Shown here: one piece after another, positions 12,785 to 13,023 of the stretch
How positions within the stretch are numbered: the stretch's first letter is position 1
How the letters are laid out: every line of letters starts with the position of its first letter
Assembly: GCA_031177555.1 (NCBI GenBank)
Contig: JAPSGM010000028.1
Location: 1 to 13,023, forward strand
Length of the DNA: 13,023 bases
DNA from: Chloroflexota bacterium
GTDB taxonomy: Bacteria; Chloroflexota; Limnocylindria; QHBO01
Direction: 5' to 3'
Translations under genes and position numbers: made by a program
Notes under the pieces: generated by a model
What the model saw: only the letters and a program-made list of their open reading frames with translations
Told to the model about the DNA's origin: nothing
The model's database searches: none

Positions 12785-13023
12785 TCAGGCACCGGGTGAC
12801 GTCCCCTCGTCGGCCGGCAGCATCCAGTCGTTGCAGCGGAGGGCGTGCCCGCGGAACTCCACGTCCACGACGCCGAGGTGGCGGAACTCGAGCGCCCGGC
12901 AGAGGGCATTCGACGCCTCGTTGGTGACGCTTGGCCACGCGTGGATGTCGCCCCAGCGCCCGTCCGCCCGGGCCCTGCGGATGAGCTCCCGCAGGGCAGC
13001 CTTGGCAATGCCACGGCCCTGGT
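12785..13023 (-). CDS. GNAT-family acetyltransferase, C-terminal part (5' end cut by window edge)
   Basis: 78 residues are visible on the minus strand, ending in TGA at 12787-12785; the start lies beyond the window. The segment opens with QGRGIAKAALRELIRRA, the acetyl-CoA pyrophosphate-binding loop (Q/RxxGxG/A) and helix of motif A. It continues with VTNEASNALCRALEFRHLGVVDVEF, where N-x-x-S-N and the following helix match motif B of GNATs ('N..S..l..klGF'). It ends RCNDWMLPADEG, with N-D-W-M resembling the closing strand of amino-acid or small-molecule acetyltransferases. These enzymes acetylate amines with acetyl-CoA; the acceptor is unknown. It is convergent with the DUF2269 gene, and the 38 nt between them contain no convincing terminator. 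Confidence 0.82.
   Translation of the reverse strand, partial: QGRGIAKAALRELIRRARADGRWGDIHAWPSVTNEASNALCRALEFRHLGVVDVEFRGHALRCNDWMLPADEGTSPGA

Noticed and set aside
12715..13014. A minus-strand frame of about 99 residues at the right edge
   Set aside because: It is Ser/Arg/Pro-rich. The overlapping frame ending at 12785 carries recognisable GNAT motifs and is the real gene.

Overview
The window is about 13 kb of very GC-rich (roughly 70 %, judged by eye), tightly packed bacterial chromosome. I see 14 protein-coding genes, two of them cut by the window edges. There is no rRNA, tRNA, CRISPR array, insertion sequence or other sign of recent transfer, and codon use looks uniform. The gene set (a CpaE-like receiver/ATPase, a DUF2342-type zincin, a DUF2269 membrane protein, a degenerate YchF-like P-loop protein and an MrfA/MrfB repair pair) best fits an uncultured Chloroflexota bacterium, perhaps of the Limnocylindria/Ellin6529 type. 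That placement is an inference. A high-GC actinobacterium is the main alternative.

Layout. (1) Positions 1-6109, plus strand, hold six closely spaced genes: a SAM methyltransferase (5' end missing), a receiver/MinD-type CpaE-like ATPase, glutamate racemase (murI), a membrane-anchored zinc metalloprotease-like protein, a D-2-hydroxyacid dehydrogenase and a YchF-like P-loop protein. Junctions are +42, +7, +9, -4 and +3 nt. (2) Positions 6162-7357 hold a divergent pair: a 108-residue protein I do not recognise (minus) and a PfkB-family kinase (plus), with only 17 nt between start codons. (3) Positions 7296-10862, minus strand, hold mrfA then mrfB, a DUF1998 helicase and DEDDh exonuclease pair. 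The 3' end of mrfB runs 62 nt into the 3' end of the kinase. (4) Positions 11002-12746, plus strand, hold an FtsB/DivIC-like protein, a DUF72 (YecE) protein and a DUF2269 membrane protein. (5) From 12785 to the end, minus strand, lies the C-terminal part of a GNAT acetyltransferase.

The clearest functional unit is mrfA-mrfB, known from Bacillus subtilis as a nucleotide-excision-independent repair pathway for mitomycin-type DNA damage. MurI (D-glutamate for peptidoglycan) and the FtsB-like protein (divisome) are ordinary growth functions. I see no obvious novel multi-gene defence or biosynthetic system.

The most interesting signal is regulatory. Several starts are preceded by a TAnnnT -10-like hexamer exactly 6-7 nt before an ATG, the arrangement expected for leaderless transcripts. 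The only two TAG stop codons among the 14 genes both lie inside such hexamers (2820-2825 and 12211-12216). mrfA has a possible 17-codon leaderless leader ORF whose stop overlaps the mrfA start. The divergent mrfA/ftsB-like spacer carries two inverted copies of the element GTGCTAGGnT.
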